Notes under the pieces: model-generated
Told to the model about the DNA's origin: nothing
Databases searched by the model: none
Seen by the model: only the letters and a program-made list of their open reading frames with translations
Part shown: positions 31,951 through 40,432 of the stretch, piece by piece
How the letters are laid out: every line of letters starts with the position of its first letter
Position numbering within the stretch: the stretch's first letter is position 1
From: Oscillospiraceae bacterium
GTDB lineage: Bacteria > Bacillota > Clostridia > Oscillospirales > Acutalibacteraceae
Assembly: GCA_029007475.1 (NCBI GenBank)
Contig: JAQXHW010000014.1
Span: 1-40,442 of the forward strand
Direction of reading: 5' to 3'
DNA length: 40,442 nt
Made by a program: the position numbers and the translations under genes

Positions 31951-31999
31951 TAAACGGACAGGGAATTTTCGTTATATCTGAGGAAATTACTATTATTAT

Positions 32000-34066
32000 T
32001 TATTCGTCGGAATCCTGCTTTGCGTTCTCGATAACCTTCTGAGCTACGTTAGAGGGAGCATCCTCGTAGCGGACGAACTCGAAGGTATAGGTGCCTCTGC
32101 CCTGGGTTGCCTGACGGATAAAGGTATTGAAGTCGTGCATCTCAGCCATAGGAACTTCTGCCTCGACAATCTGCATACCGTCCTCGCCGGGGCTCATACC
32201 TAAGATTCTGCCGCGGCGCTTGTTGACCTCGCCCATGATATCACCCATGTGAGCATCTGAAACAGCAGCCCTAAGTGTGCCGTAAGGCTCAAGGAGTGTG
32301 GGAGCGGCAATAGCCATACCGTTCTTGTAAGCAATTTTAGCTGCCATTTTGAATGCCATTTCGTTGGAGTCAACAGGATGATAGGAGCCGTCGTAGAGGG
32401 TGGCCTTAAGACCTACAACAGGGTAGCCTGCGAGGGGGCCCTTGTTTATAGCTTCCAGCAAGCCCTTTTCAACTGCGGGGAAGAAGTTTTTGGGAACAGA
32501 GCCGCCGACAACTCTCTCGCCGAACTCAAGACCCTCAGCGTCACAAGGCTCAAACTCAATCCAAACATCACCGAACTGACCTGCGCCGCCGGACTGCTTC
32601 TTGTGTCTGCCCTGAACCTGAACCTTCTTGCGGATAGCTTCACGGTAAGCAACCTTGGGAACTTTCAAGGTTACCTCCACGTTAAATTTGGATTTTAGCT
32701 TAGAAACAACAACGTCAAGCTGCTGGTCGCCGAGACCGGTAACAACCATTTCGTGAGTTTCCTTGTCGGAAACGAACTCAAGGGTGGGGTCTTCCTCAAC
32801 AAGACGAGCCATGCCCTGTGCGACCTTATCCTCCTCACCCTTCTTCTTAGGATAGATAGCCATTTTGAAGGTGGGATGAGGATAACGAATACCCGAGAGA
32901 ATAACCTTTCTCTTGGGGGAGCAAAGGGTGTCGCCGGTGTTAGCGTCGGAGAGCTTGGGAATTGCTCCGATATCGCCTGCGCCGATGTATGCACACTCCT
33001 CCTGCTTCTTACCCTTAACGATAAGAACCTTTGTAATTCTCTCGTTCTCGCCTGTTCTCATGTTAACAAGGGGAGTTTCGGGAGAAACCTTACCGGAGAT
33101 AACCTTAAAGTATGACAGCTTACCAACGAAGGGGTCAGCAACGGTCTTGAAGATAATAGCGGATGTGGGGGCGTCCTCATCAACTGCGATTGAAACGTCC
33201 TCACCGTCCTCGTTCTGAGCAATTTCGCCTGCCTTCTTGAGAGCGTTGGGTGCGATTTCTGCAACTAAATCCATCATCTGCTCAATACCTGCCAGGGTTA
33301 TTGCATCAACACAGATTACAGGGAACAGCGCGCCGTCTTTAACCGCAAGACGAACACCGCGGAGAATTTCCTCCTCGGTGAATTCCTCGCCGCCGAAGTA
33401 TTTTTCCAAGAGCTCCTCGTCGCTTTCTGCAACAGCCTCCTTGAGAGCATCCATGTACTCGTCAAGATAATTAAACTCCGGAAGCGCTACCTCGGCAGCC
33501 TTGCCGTTTGAGTAGGTGTATGCCTTATGGGTGAGGATATTAACGTAGCACTCAGCCTTGCCGCCCTTTACAACAGGCACGAAAATAGGACAGACATTCT
33601 GACCGAAGGTGTCCTTAAGACCCGATAAAATTCCGTAGAAGTCAACGCTCTCGTCACAGAGTCCGTTAACAATGAAAATTCTTGAAAGCGAGGAACGTCT
33701 TGCGGCTCTGAAAGCCTTTTCTGTGCCGACGCCGCTGCCGCTTTTAGCGTTAACCACAACAAGCGCGGTATCAGCCGCACGAATACCCTCTGCCTCACCG
33801 GACTTAAAATCGAATAGTCCGGGCGTATCCAAAATATTAATCTTCTTTTCTTTCCACTCAATAGGAGCAAGAGCGATAGAAATAGAAGCCTTCCTCTTAA
33901 TTTCCTCGGGGTCGAAGTCCATAACCGTGTTGCCGTCGGAAACCTTGCCTAAACGGTCGCTTCCCCCTGCTATGTAAATCATTGCCTCTGCCAAAGAGGT
34001 CATACCCGATGAGCCTCTGCCCACCAGGGCTACATTGACTATGTCTTGTGCTTTGTACTGTTTCAA
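32000..34066 (-). CDS. EF-G paralogue with degenerate GTP-binding motifs
   Basis: A 688-residue translational GTPase-like protein with all five EF-G domains. Domain I carries DTPGLFDF in the G3 place. But the P-loop reads GRGSSGMTSL, with Met in place of the essential Lys of GxxxxGK(S/T), and the G4 NKxD motif is replaced by VNGLCDES. Domain II (about 300-390) and the C-terminal half are well kept: VAYREAIRK, SGGAGQFGDVWIEFEP, and the domain IV/V blocks YHPVDSNEMAFKMA and GRILGMSPGEDG. TTG 34066 has AGGAG 9 nt upstream. It is a single gene, so not the str-operon fusA. Likely an EF-G2-type factor that works without normal GTP hydrolysis, which is inference. Confidence 0.88.
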   Translation of the reverse strand: MKQYKAQDIVNVALVGRGSSGMTSLAEAMIYIAGGSDRLGKVSDGNTVMDFDPEEIKRKASISIALAPIEWKEKKINILDTPGLFDFKSGEAEGIRAADTALVVVNAKSGSGVGTEKAFRAARRSSLSRIFIVNGLCDESVDFYGILSGLKDTFGQNVCPIFVPVVKGGKAECYVNILTHKAYTYSNGKAAEVALPEFNYLDEYMDALKEAVAESDEELLEKYFGGEEFTEEEILRGVRLAVKDGALFPVICVDAITLAGIEQMMDLVAEIAPNALKKAGEIAQNEDGEDVSIAVDEDAPTSAIIFKTVADPFVGKLSYFKVISGKVSPETPLVNMRTGENERITKVLIVKGKKQEECAYIGAGDIGAIPKLSDANTGDTLCSPKRKVILSGIRYPHPTFKMAIYPKKKGEEDKVAQGMARLVEEDPTLEFVSDKETHEMVVTGLGDQQLDVVVSKLKSKFNVEVTLKVPKVAYREAIRKKVQVQGRHKKQSGGAGQFGDVWIEFEPCDAEGLEFGERVVGGSVPKNFFPAVEKGLLEAINKGPLAGYPVVGLKATLYDGSYHPVDSNEMAFKMAAKIAYKNGMAIAAPTLLEPYGTLRAAVSDAHMGDIMGEVNKRRGRILGMSPGEDGMQIVEAEVPMAEMHDFNTFIRQATQGRGTYTFEFVRYEDAPSNVAQKVIENAKQDSDE

Positions 34067-34140
34067 AATGTTTATCTCCTTTCAAGCTCACAAGCGCGAG
34101 TCTATTTGTATAAAGTTACTATAAAAATAACTACCACTAA

Positions 34141-34169
34141 ATTATATCAAAGCAAAATTCATAACACAA
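34141..34169 (-). promoter_or_regulatory. Promoter of the EF-G-like gene
   Basis: Minus strand TTGTGT (34169-34164), 17-nt spacer, perfect TATAAT (34146-34141). The leader is about 70 nt. Confidence 0.65.
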
Positions 34170-34238
34170 CAAAAAACTGCCCCCCTGATAAAAAATCAAC
34201 TTCTTAGCCAATATAGAGTCCCTGTTTTTGTGCATTAT

Positions 34239-34304
34239 TCACAAGAGTTTTCCGCTTGATATTAAGTATTTGACAATAGACAACAAGTTATTATTTCGAG
34301 GCAT
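34239..34304 (-). CDS. Possible 21-residue peptide gene
   Basis: In the 424-bp gap before the EF-G-like gene a minus-strand ATG at 34304 has a perfect AGGAGG exactly 5 nt upstream and opens 21 codons ending in TGA. The peptide starts MPRNNNLLSIVKYLIS and ends SGKLL: a short hydrophobic, mildly basic helix. A possible promoter (TTGAAA, 16-nt spacer, TATCAT) lies near 34360-34330. It could be a leader peptide, a toxin-like or signal peptide, or chance. I see no homologue and rate it low. Confidence 0.35.
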   Translation of the reverse strand: MPRNNNLLSIVKYLISSGKLL

Positions 34305-34342
34305 CTGTACCTCCTATACTCTTTAGTATTTATGATAAGTTT

Positions 34343-34415
34343 AGGAATACTTATTTCAAGTTAATTACACCAAAGTGAGAGCCCTCATTTTGTTGTAATT
34401 GCGAATAGTATTCCT
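34343..34415. promoter_or_regulatory. Nested inverted repeats upstream of the CotH-dockerin gene
   Basis: AGGAATAC (34343-34350) and GTATTCCT (34408-34415) enclose a second dyad, 34363-34379 with 34384-34400 (17 positions, one G-T and one mismatch, arms beginning AATTACA and ending TGTAATT). A TATAAT at 34429-34434 follows without a -35 box, so the dyad covers the -35 zone and may bind a regulator. The remainder of the 34067-34490 gap shows nothing beyond the EF-G-like promoter and the small ORF. Confidence 0.5.
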
Positions 34416-34490
34416 TTCTATTTATTGCTATAATCTGGGTGTAGTGTCAAGTCACACGAAATTATACAATTTTCACGGAGGTGTATATTA

Positions 34491-37400
34491 ATGAAAAAAA
34501 CATTCAAAAAAGCCCTTGCTCTCCTGCTTGCAATACTCAGTATTGCGGGAATTACGGCAGGCAGCTTTACCGCGGCGGCCGCCGAGGGTTATAAGGTAGG
34601 CGACGTTATTTACGTTAATTACTCAGCAATCCCCGAATGGTACACAGAAAGGGCTTACACGGACTTTGGCGTAGTTGATTGCGTGCTCTATATCAACTTC
34701 ACGGCAAGCACCCGCTACGACACAGGGGAAAAGGAAAACGTCACCATCGGCGACGCCACGGCTCGCTTTGACCCCAGAAAAGTTACCGATAAGGTTGATG
34801 ACTGCGTATATAAATACATAGTAACCGAAGCTGACGCAGGCAAAACTACTCTCCGCTTCTGGAGAGGAAGCGAAACTCTCCTTTGGAACCACTCCGTAGA
34901 GCTTACCTATGAGGATTTCCAAAAAGGCTACAACACCGTCTACGTTGACGGCTACAACAACGGTGCCGAGGCTGCTGGCTCTATCGGTACTTCCGAATAT
35001 ACCCCCTACGATATTGAAGCAAAGCTTTCAATTCTCCCCGTAGAGGGCGAGGATAAAACCTACACCGTAAAGGTTTCCTACGCAAGCGCCCTGCCTGTTG
35101 AAGCCAATTATGAATACGAAATTTTCATAAACGGCGAATCCGTAGGCAAGGTGGATAGCTACACTTTTACAGTTGATGGCATCTACACCTCGGTTAAGGG
35201 TACCGTTAGAGCCACCGACTCAGAGGGCAAGCTCTTAGCAAAGGGTGAAGCCACCGACAGCGTGACCGTAGGCGGCACAATAGCAAATATTGCAAGAGAC
35301 GGCAATCTCTATGCCCACGCCGTAGTAAACGGCGGCACAGAAGCAGATGCCTGGACCTACGCCGAAATGGTAAACAGAAGGTATTACATTTTCCTCCCCT
35401 CCTCGGCTTCAGAAACAGAGGTTGAGCTTTACAGCACCTACTCCTCACCTATAACAATCGGGGACACCGTAATTAATCCCGGCGAGGTAAAAACCTTTAA
35501 CTACAAAGCAGATGCCAAATACTCCGTTACCGGCGGCGCAAATTACACCCTCTCCTTTAAGCGTTCCGGTGCTGAGGCTGCAGTATATGTAAACAACAAC
35601 GGCACGGTTGACGGTTCACTTTGGAAATTCTTAACCGCTGACAAAGAGAACTACACCTCCTGCTTTGCCGCAATCGCAAATGCAGACGGTACTATCGACA
35701 ATACCGATATTAAGAAAATCAAGGGCCGCGGCAACACTACATGGATGGCAGACAAAAAGCCCTTTAACCTTAACTTCAACTCCCCCGTTACAGTAGGCAC
35801 AATGCAAACCACCAAGAAGTATTCCCTGCTTGCAAACTTCCAGGATGCCGCTATGGCTCGTAACCGTGTGCTCTACGATTTAGGCGACGCGGTATCCTTG
35901 CGCTACTCCAGCGACTCAAGATTTGTTGACTTCTATGTGGACGGCAGGTACATGGGTCAGTATCAAATGTGTCAGAAAATCGAACCCGGTGCAGACAACT
36001 TGGTAAACGAAATGGAAGACGACTGCCATATTGACTCAAACGGCAACTATGTAGAGGAATATCCTCTTCTCTTAGAGATTCCCAATGGCGAGGACTTCTG
36101 GACCTCTACCGATTCCGGCTTTTATGTAACAATTAAATCTCCCGACGTTGAGGGCAACGACAACCTCTATGCAAACGAAGTTAGGAATTACGTCAAGACG
36201 CGTTTCGACGCCATGGTAAATGCCATTAAGACCAACTCCGAAAATCTCTCGGATTATATCAATATCGAGTCCTTTGCAAAGGCATATCTCATTCAGGAGC
36301 TGGGCAAAAACTGGGATACACATTCCTGGTATCTCGTGTATGTTCCCGACGAGAACGGTGTTTACAAGTTTGAAGCCTCTCCTGTTTGGGATTTTGACAA
36401 CTCTATCGGCAATGCAAACGGTGTGGGATCTGACCTAATCCAATTCGGCGTTGACGATTACACTCTGCCCACAGGCTGGTGGGGCAAATACAAGACAGGG
36501 TCAAATAATATGACCTACCTCTGTACTCAGAACTCTCAGATTATGGAAGCCGCAAAGACCGTATGGTTTAAGAATTTTGTTCCTGCTCTTGATGTTTACG
36601 CATCAAGTGCAAACACCCAAAAGGAAATTCTCTCAGCAGATGTTTACTACAATTCCCTCAAAGACTCCGCCGAGATGAACTACATGAAGTGGGGTCTTCT
36701 CACCAACTCAGGTTGGGTTGCCGACCACGGCAAATTAACGAAGGCAACCTTTGACTACGAAACCCTCACCTACACGGTTGACAGCACGGCTACATACTAC
36801 GACCAGTACACATTCAAGGGTCAGTTCGACTACATGACCGATTGGCTCATGTCAAGAGCCGCTTGGATTTCTAACGAGTGGAAAGAGTTCTATGTAGCCG
36901 GCGAGGAAGTACCCGATGCTCCAGTTGTCGAGACTAAACCCGAACAGGTGCCCTCGGCCACAGTAACACTCCCCGAAAACACCTTAACAGCTTTCGTATT
37001 TGACTCCTTAGGCAAAACCGAAGAAGAGAAGCTCGTAGAGTACGGCGACAAGTCAGGCTACAAGGCCACCTTCGGCGAAGGCACCTTGAGAGCCTCTGTA
37101 AACTCCAACGGCTACCGCGCGCTTGAGTGGTCCCTTATGGAATACGGCGAAAGCGGACTTGAGATTGTGCCCCTTATGACCGCAGGAAGCAAGAATCCCT
37201 GGGGTGACAATCCTTATGTTGAGGTTCAGCTTTCAACTAAGGGCTACGAAGAACTCACAATCTCCCTCACCTCCGCAGGCTCTAAGAAATGTCCTGCAAA
37301 TTGGCAGCTTGCATACAGCTTAGACGGCGTAAACTTCACCGATATCGACGGCGCAACCTATACTATCTTAGCCGAAAACAGAAAACTTCCCACAGTTTAC

Positions 37401-37817
37401 TTTGACGGTCTTACTCTTCCAGAGGCAATTTCGGATAAGGACAGCGTCACCCTCAGGCTCTATGCCACATCTAACGTAACAGTAAGCGGCGGCACCACCG
37501 CTGACGACCCCACAGGCGGCGAGCTTTTAATCAACAATGTTATTATAACAGGAAATCCCCTGGTCTCCGAGCCTGAGTCCACCTCTCCTGAGGTCAAGGA
37601 CTTGATGATAGGTGACGCAGACCTGAACTTAGAGGTTAACATCAAGGACGCAACCCTCATTCAGAAGTTCGTTGCAAGAACTGTCGACTTCAGCGCAGAT
37701 CAGATATTATGTGCTGAGGTCACAGCGAACGACGAGGTTAACATCAAGGATGCAACCGTGATTCAAAAGTTTGTTGCAAATATTCTGAGCGATACCTCTA
37801 TCGGTAAATTCCTCTGA
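34491..37817 (+). CDS. Secreted CotH-kinase-family protein with C-terminal dockerin
   Basis: A 1108-residue exported protein. Signal peptide 1-31; N-terminal beta-rich modules (about 32-370); a CotH domain (about 375-680) with IKGRGNTTWMADKKPFNL, the basic/aromatic stretch of CotH, and PVWDFDNSIGN, whose DxD-type acids bind metal in CotH kinases. A beta-sandwich follows (about 830-1030, with WQLAYSLDGVNFT). The dockerin (about 1038-1100) has loop 1 DADLNLEVNIKD, but loop 2 EVTANDEVNIKD lacks the first two calcium ligands. CotH proteins phosphorylate secreted partners in Bacillus spores, and CotH modules with dockerins are known from ruminal Ruminococcus. ATG 34491 has GGAGG about 10 nt upstream. 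Its substrate is unknown. Confidence 0.9.
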   Translation: MKKTFKKALALLLAILSIAGITAGSFTAAAAEGYKVGDVIYVNYSAIPEWYTERAYTDFGVVDCVLYINFTASTRYDTGEKENVTIGDATARFDPRKVTDKVDDCVYKYIVTEADAGKTTLRFWRGSETLLWNHSVELTYEDFQKGYNTVYVDGYNNGAEAAGSIGTSEYTPYDIEAKLSILPVEGEDKTYTVKVSYASALPVEANYEYEIFINGESVGKVDSYTFTVDGIYTSVKGTVRATDSEGKLLAKGEATDSVTVGGTIANIARDGNLYAHAVVNGGTEADAWTYAEMVNRRYYIFLPSSASETEVELYSTYSSPITIGDTVINPGEVKTFNYKADAKYSVTGGANYTLSFKRSGAEAAVYVNNNGTVDGSLWKFLTADKENYTSCFAAIANADGTIDNTDIKKIKGRGNTTWMADKKPFNLNFNSPVTVGTMQTTKKYSLLANFQDAAMARNRVLYDLGDAVSLRYSSDSRFVDFYVDGRYMGQYQMCQKIEPGADNLVNEMEDDCHIDSNGNYVEEYPLLLEIPNGEDFWTSTDSGFYVTIKSPDVEGNDNLYANEVRNYVKTRFDAMVNAIKTNSENLSDYINIESFAKAYLIQELGKNWDTHSWYLVYVPDENGVYKFEASPVWDFDNSIGNANGVGSDLIQFGVDDYTLPTGWWGKYKTGSNNMTYLCTQNSQIMEAAKTVWFKNFVPALDVYASSANTQKEILSADVYYNSLKDSAEMNYMKWGLLTNSGWVADHGKLTKATFDYETLTYTVDSTATYYDQYTFKGQFDYMTDWLMSRAAWISNEWKEFYVAGEEVPDAPVVETKPEQVPSATVTLPENTLTAFVFDSLGKTEEEKLVEYGDKSGYKATFGEGTLRASVNSNGYRALEWSLMEYGESGLEIVPLMTAGSKNPWGDNPYVEVQLSTKGYEELTISLTSAGSKKCPANWQLAYSLDGVNFTDIDGATYTILAENRKLPTVYFDGLTLPEAISDKDSVTLRLYATSNVTVSGGTTADDPTGGELLINNVIITGNPLVSEPESTSPEVKDLMIGDADLNLEVNIKDATLIQKFVARTVDFSADQILCAEVTANDEVNIKDATVIQKFVANILSDTSIGKFL

Positions 37818-37836
37818 TAATCAATACTGCATAAGA

Positions 37837-37876
37837 AATCCCCGAGCATTTTTATTATGCTCGGGGATTGGTTTTT
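37837..37876 (+). terminator. Terminator of the CotH-dockerin gene
   Basis: A perfect 13-bp stem AATCCCCGAGCAT / ATGCTCGGGGATT with a 7-nt loop, then GGTTTTT. Confidence 0.88.
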
Positions 37877-37881
37877 ATTAG

Positions 37882-37997
37882 GGAAGCACTGATTAAATCG
37901 TTTGTGCATATTGCGCCGTCAGATTTTTGGTCAGGCTGACGGAAAATATGCAAGCAAGATGTGCAAAGTCTTCAGATGTGATTTGTTCAGAGGTTCC
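37882..37997. mobile_element. 116-bp MITE-like element, long copy, flanked by TTAG
   Basis: Shares both ends with the copy at 13398: GGAAGCACTGATTAAATCG on the left and TCTTCAGATGTGATTTGTTC on the right, then AGAGGTTCC. TTAG lies on both sides (37878-37881, 37998-38001). The extra 60 bp in the middle contain CCGTCAG / CTGACGG and GCATATT / AATATGC, a second hairpin, so the short copy looks like an internal deletion. No ORF. It lies between the convergent CotH and peptidase genes, directly after the terminator. Confidence 0.78.
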
Positions 37998-38020
37998 TTA
38001 GGTTTTAGTATTTTCTGCTT

Positions 38021-40432
38021 TTAGTCGATTAATGGAGTTTTTCTCTCCTCGCCTACCCTAAAACCGGTGTCTATTTGTGCTACAAATTTCTGCACAACCG
38101 TAGCGTCTCTTACGTTTACTTCTCCGTCATCGTTTACGTCTGCCGCAAGATTTTTATAGTAATTATAGCTCTCGATATTTGCTACGAATTTCTGAATATA
38201 CGTTGCGTCCTTTACGTTCACCGTACCGTTTAGGTCGGCGTCGCCCAATTTGTAGTAATAGTATATCTCATCGGGAGTTGAGGCAGTAATAGGTGCTGAG
38301 GTCTCGGCGGCGGTGGTTTCAGCTGAGGTGGTAGGAGTATCCACATCCGAGTAAACGTAGGTTCCGACAAGCCAGGTGCCGCTCTCTGTCATGCTTTCGG
38401 GATAGAAGCCTGCGCCGTCAAAAATTCCCGACTCAATCTTCTCGGTTGTGCCATCAGCGCAAGTGAACATAAGGCCATACACGTCCGCAGGAAGCTCCGC
38501 AGCAAAAATATCCTCGCCGTAGTTATTTGTCCTTACGAAGGTAAGAGGAACATTCTCGATACTGCCGTCATAAATCCAATATCTCACGGTGGGATTTTCC
38601 CAGCCCTGAGAATTGGTAAAGTAGACCTTTACTGTATCCTCATGACTTTCGCTTGTGGCAGGAAGCGAGGTAGTATCGGGAGCCGTAGTCTCGGTTGCGG
38701 GTACGGTAGTTTCGGTTGCAGGTGTGGTAGTTTCAGCCGGATCGGTAAATGCAGTAGTATCGGCAGGTACGGTTGTTTCGGCTGCAGGTGCAGTAGTTTC
38801 AGCCGGGTCAGTAACCGCAGTAGTATCGGCAGGTGCGGTAGTTTCGGCTGCAGGCGCAGTTGTTTCAGCCGGATCGGTAAATGCAGTAGTATCGGCAGAT
38901 ACGGTTGTTTCGGCTGCAGGTACGGTAGTTTCGGCAGGGTCGGTAACCGCAGTCGACTCCATAGGTACAGTAGTCTCTTGAGTTACCGGATTTTCTGTTA
39001 TCGCCTTAATTACAAAAGTACCGCCCATATCATCGTTCATGTAGTTGGAATAGGCGTCCTTGACGTCCATAATTCCCGATGGCAACATCAAATAACTCAT
39101 GTCTCTCTCTACCTGTGGCACGAAAATATAATCACTTCCGTTTGTAAGCCACTCGCAGACGCCTATGGAATTATATGAGGCAGTATTTTGGGTATTAATA
39201 CGAATACCGATAGCACCCTTGCCTGCGGGCACCTCAACATTGTCAAAATCCTCACAGATGTAACCGGTGTAGGTGACAGTTCCCCGGCCGAGAGTTTGCC
39301 ACAAATCGGTATCTGAGGTGGGCTGAGTTTTTGCGTATGGGATATAATACACGGTATAGTCGGCACCTAAAGCCGTGGTTTCAAAGATTACCTTATCGAG
39401 AGTTCTATCCTCCTCGGAGAAGTCAAAGGCATTCATATAAACAATATCATTGTAGTTTCTCAGATAGTTGAATTCGTAAGTAGCTCCGTAAATTTCGTTT
39501 TGATAAATAGCCATTTCTTCGGTTATTTTATCGAATCCGGTTATGGCATAGCTGGGCCCGAAAATTTTATCAAAGAGCCAAACGTCCTCGTAGGAAATAT
39601 AGAAGTAACCTTCGTCGCCTGTATATGCGCCCCAGCTGTTTTTAATAATCCAAGCGCCGTCTTCATTTGGAGTGCCGGAGATACTGCCTGAAAAATTCCC
39701 CTTCGGATAGTTATCGTCCCAGCCCACAACGCTTACAGCGTGACCCATAAGATTTACCGTACTAATGGTTGAGTCGGCACAGTAGTAGTCTCTGTTATTG
39801 CTTAGATATTTTCTATCCGAGTTAAAATTGGCAACTACGGAACCGTACTTGTAAATAAGGAGCTTTATGCTGTCTCTGTCGGCATCATCGTTAAAGTAAG
39901 TAACCGAGGTCGGTGCGTACTGAGGGGTACCCGAAAAGCTGTCAAAATCGCTCTCTGTGCTTTTCTCTGGGAAAGCTTCAATGCTAAACGGGCCCTGACG
40001 GCTCATAAAATATCCTAAGGGAATATACGAGAAGCCTGCGCTGCCTGAGTTTCTCTGCCAGCCTGTGCCGTCCTCGTTTATGGTTCCCCAAATGTTCATG
40101 TGCTGAGCAGAATAGACGTCTGTCGCTATGTTGTTCTTTAGCAGCAAGGTCTCGAAAGATGCAAGAGAGCCAAAGGCCCAACAGGTTTCGTTTTGCTGAC
40201 GTCTTACGGGAGTAGTAAAGCCTTCCTCCCTTGAGCTGTATCTCGCAGGCAAATCCACACCAATCGGGGCAAGCTTTACCCCTGATGGTATATTACTTGA
40301 AACAGGCAAAATGCCCTGCTTGGGAGCAAAAAATATCTCCTCACTCTCAGCAGAAACCGAAGAAAAAGCCAAAGAGGATACAAGGAGCACCCCGGCAAGT
40401 AAAAAGGAAACTATTTTTCTTTTCATCTTCAT
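38021..40432 (-). CDS. Secreted C1A (papain-like) cysteine peptidase with CBM26-like module and dockerin
   Basis: An exported peptidase of about 803 residues. A signal peptide (to about 28) is followed by a C1A domain: catalytic Cys84 in NETCWAFGS, His231 in MGHAVSVVGWDD, Asn265 in WIIKNSWG. A beta-rich region follows (about 300-480), then a Thr/Ala/Pro/Glu linker with 22-residue repeats (about 490-590), a CBM26-like module starting KVYFTNSQGWENPTVRYW, and a dockerin with loops DADLNGTVNVKD and DVNDDGEVNVRD. The start is probably ATG 40432 or 40426; a GTG at 40441 is also in frame, and the ribosome site is beyond the window edge. A starch-binding module on a protease is odd. No separate propeptide is obvious. 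Confidence 0.9.
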   Translation of the reverse strand: MKMKRKIVSFLLAGVLLVSSLAFSSVSAESEEIFFAPKQGILPVSSNIPSGVKLAPIGVDLPARYSSREEGFTTPVRRQQNETCWAFGSLASFETLLLKNNIATDVYSAQHMNIWGTINEDGTGWQRNSGSAGFSYIPLGYFMSRQGPFSIEAFPEKSTESDFDSFSGTPQYAPTSVTYFNDDADRDSIKLLIYKYGSVVANFNSDRKYLSNNRDYYCADSTISTVNLMGHAVSVVGWDDNYPKGNFSGSISGTPNEDGAWIIKNSWGAYTGDEGYFYISYEDVWLFDKIFGPSYAITGFDKITEEMAIYQNEIYGATYEFNYLRNYNDIVYMNAFDFSEEDRTLDKVIFETTALGADYTVYYIPYAKTQPTSDTDLWQTLGRGTVTYTGYICEDFDNVEVPAGKGAIGIRINTQNTASYNSIGVCEWLTNGSDYIFVPQVERDMSYLMLPSGIMDVKDAYSNYMNDDMGGTFVIKAITENPVTQETTVPMESTAVTDPAETTVPAAETTVSADTTAFTDPAETTAPAAETTAPADTTAVTDPAETTAPAAETTVPADTTAFTDPAETTTPATETTVPATETTAPDTTSLPATSESHEDTVKVYFTNSQGWENPTVRYWIYDGSIENVPLTFVRTNNYGEDIFAAELPADVYGLMFTCADGTTEKIESGIFDGAGFYPESMTESGTWLVGTYVYSDVDTPTTSAETTAAETSAPITASTPDEIYYYYKLGDADLNGTVNVKDATYIQKFVANIESYNYYKNLAADVNDDGEVNVRDATVVQKFVAQIDTGFRVGEERKTPLID
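38742..38950 (-). repeat. 66-bp tandem repeats in the peptidase linker
   Basis: The repeat boundary TCGGTAAATGCAGTAGTATC (or TCAGTAACC...) recurs at 38742, 38808, 38874 and 38940, exactly 66 bp apart. It encodes 22-residue units of the form ADTTAFTDPAETTAPAAETT. Units alternate between TAF and TAV. Copy number is likely to vary between strains. Confidence 0.85.

Larger units (their letters stand above)
31666..31969. repeat. 304-bp unit bounded by an 11-bp perfect inverted repeat
   Basis: AAAATTCCCTG (31666-31676) and CAGGGAATTTT (31959-31969) are exact inverse copies. They bracket a terminator hairpin, the AGTGATAT hairpin array and a second hairpin. The outline is that of an inserted element, but no target duplication is obvious. 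It fills the 378-bp gap between the LRR-dockerin and EF-G-like genes; no gene is seen inside. Confidence 0.6.

Noticed and set aside
38642..39178. 178-codon + strand frame rich in Gly, Arg, Ser, Cys with internal repeats
   Set aside because: Antisense of the repeated Thr/Ala/Pro linker of the peptidase; the repeats explain both its length and composition.
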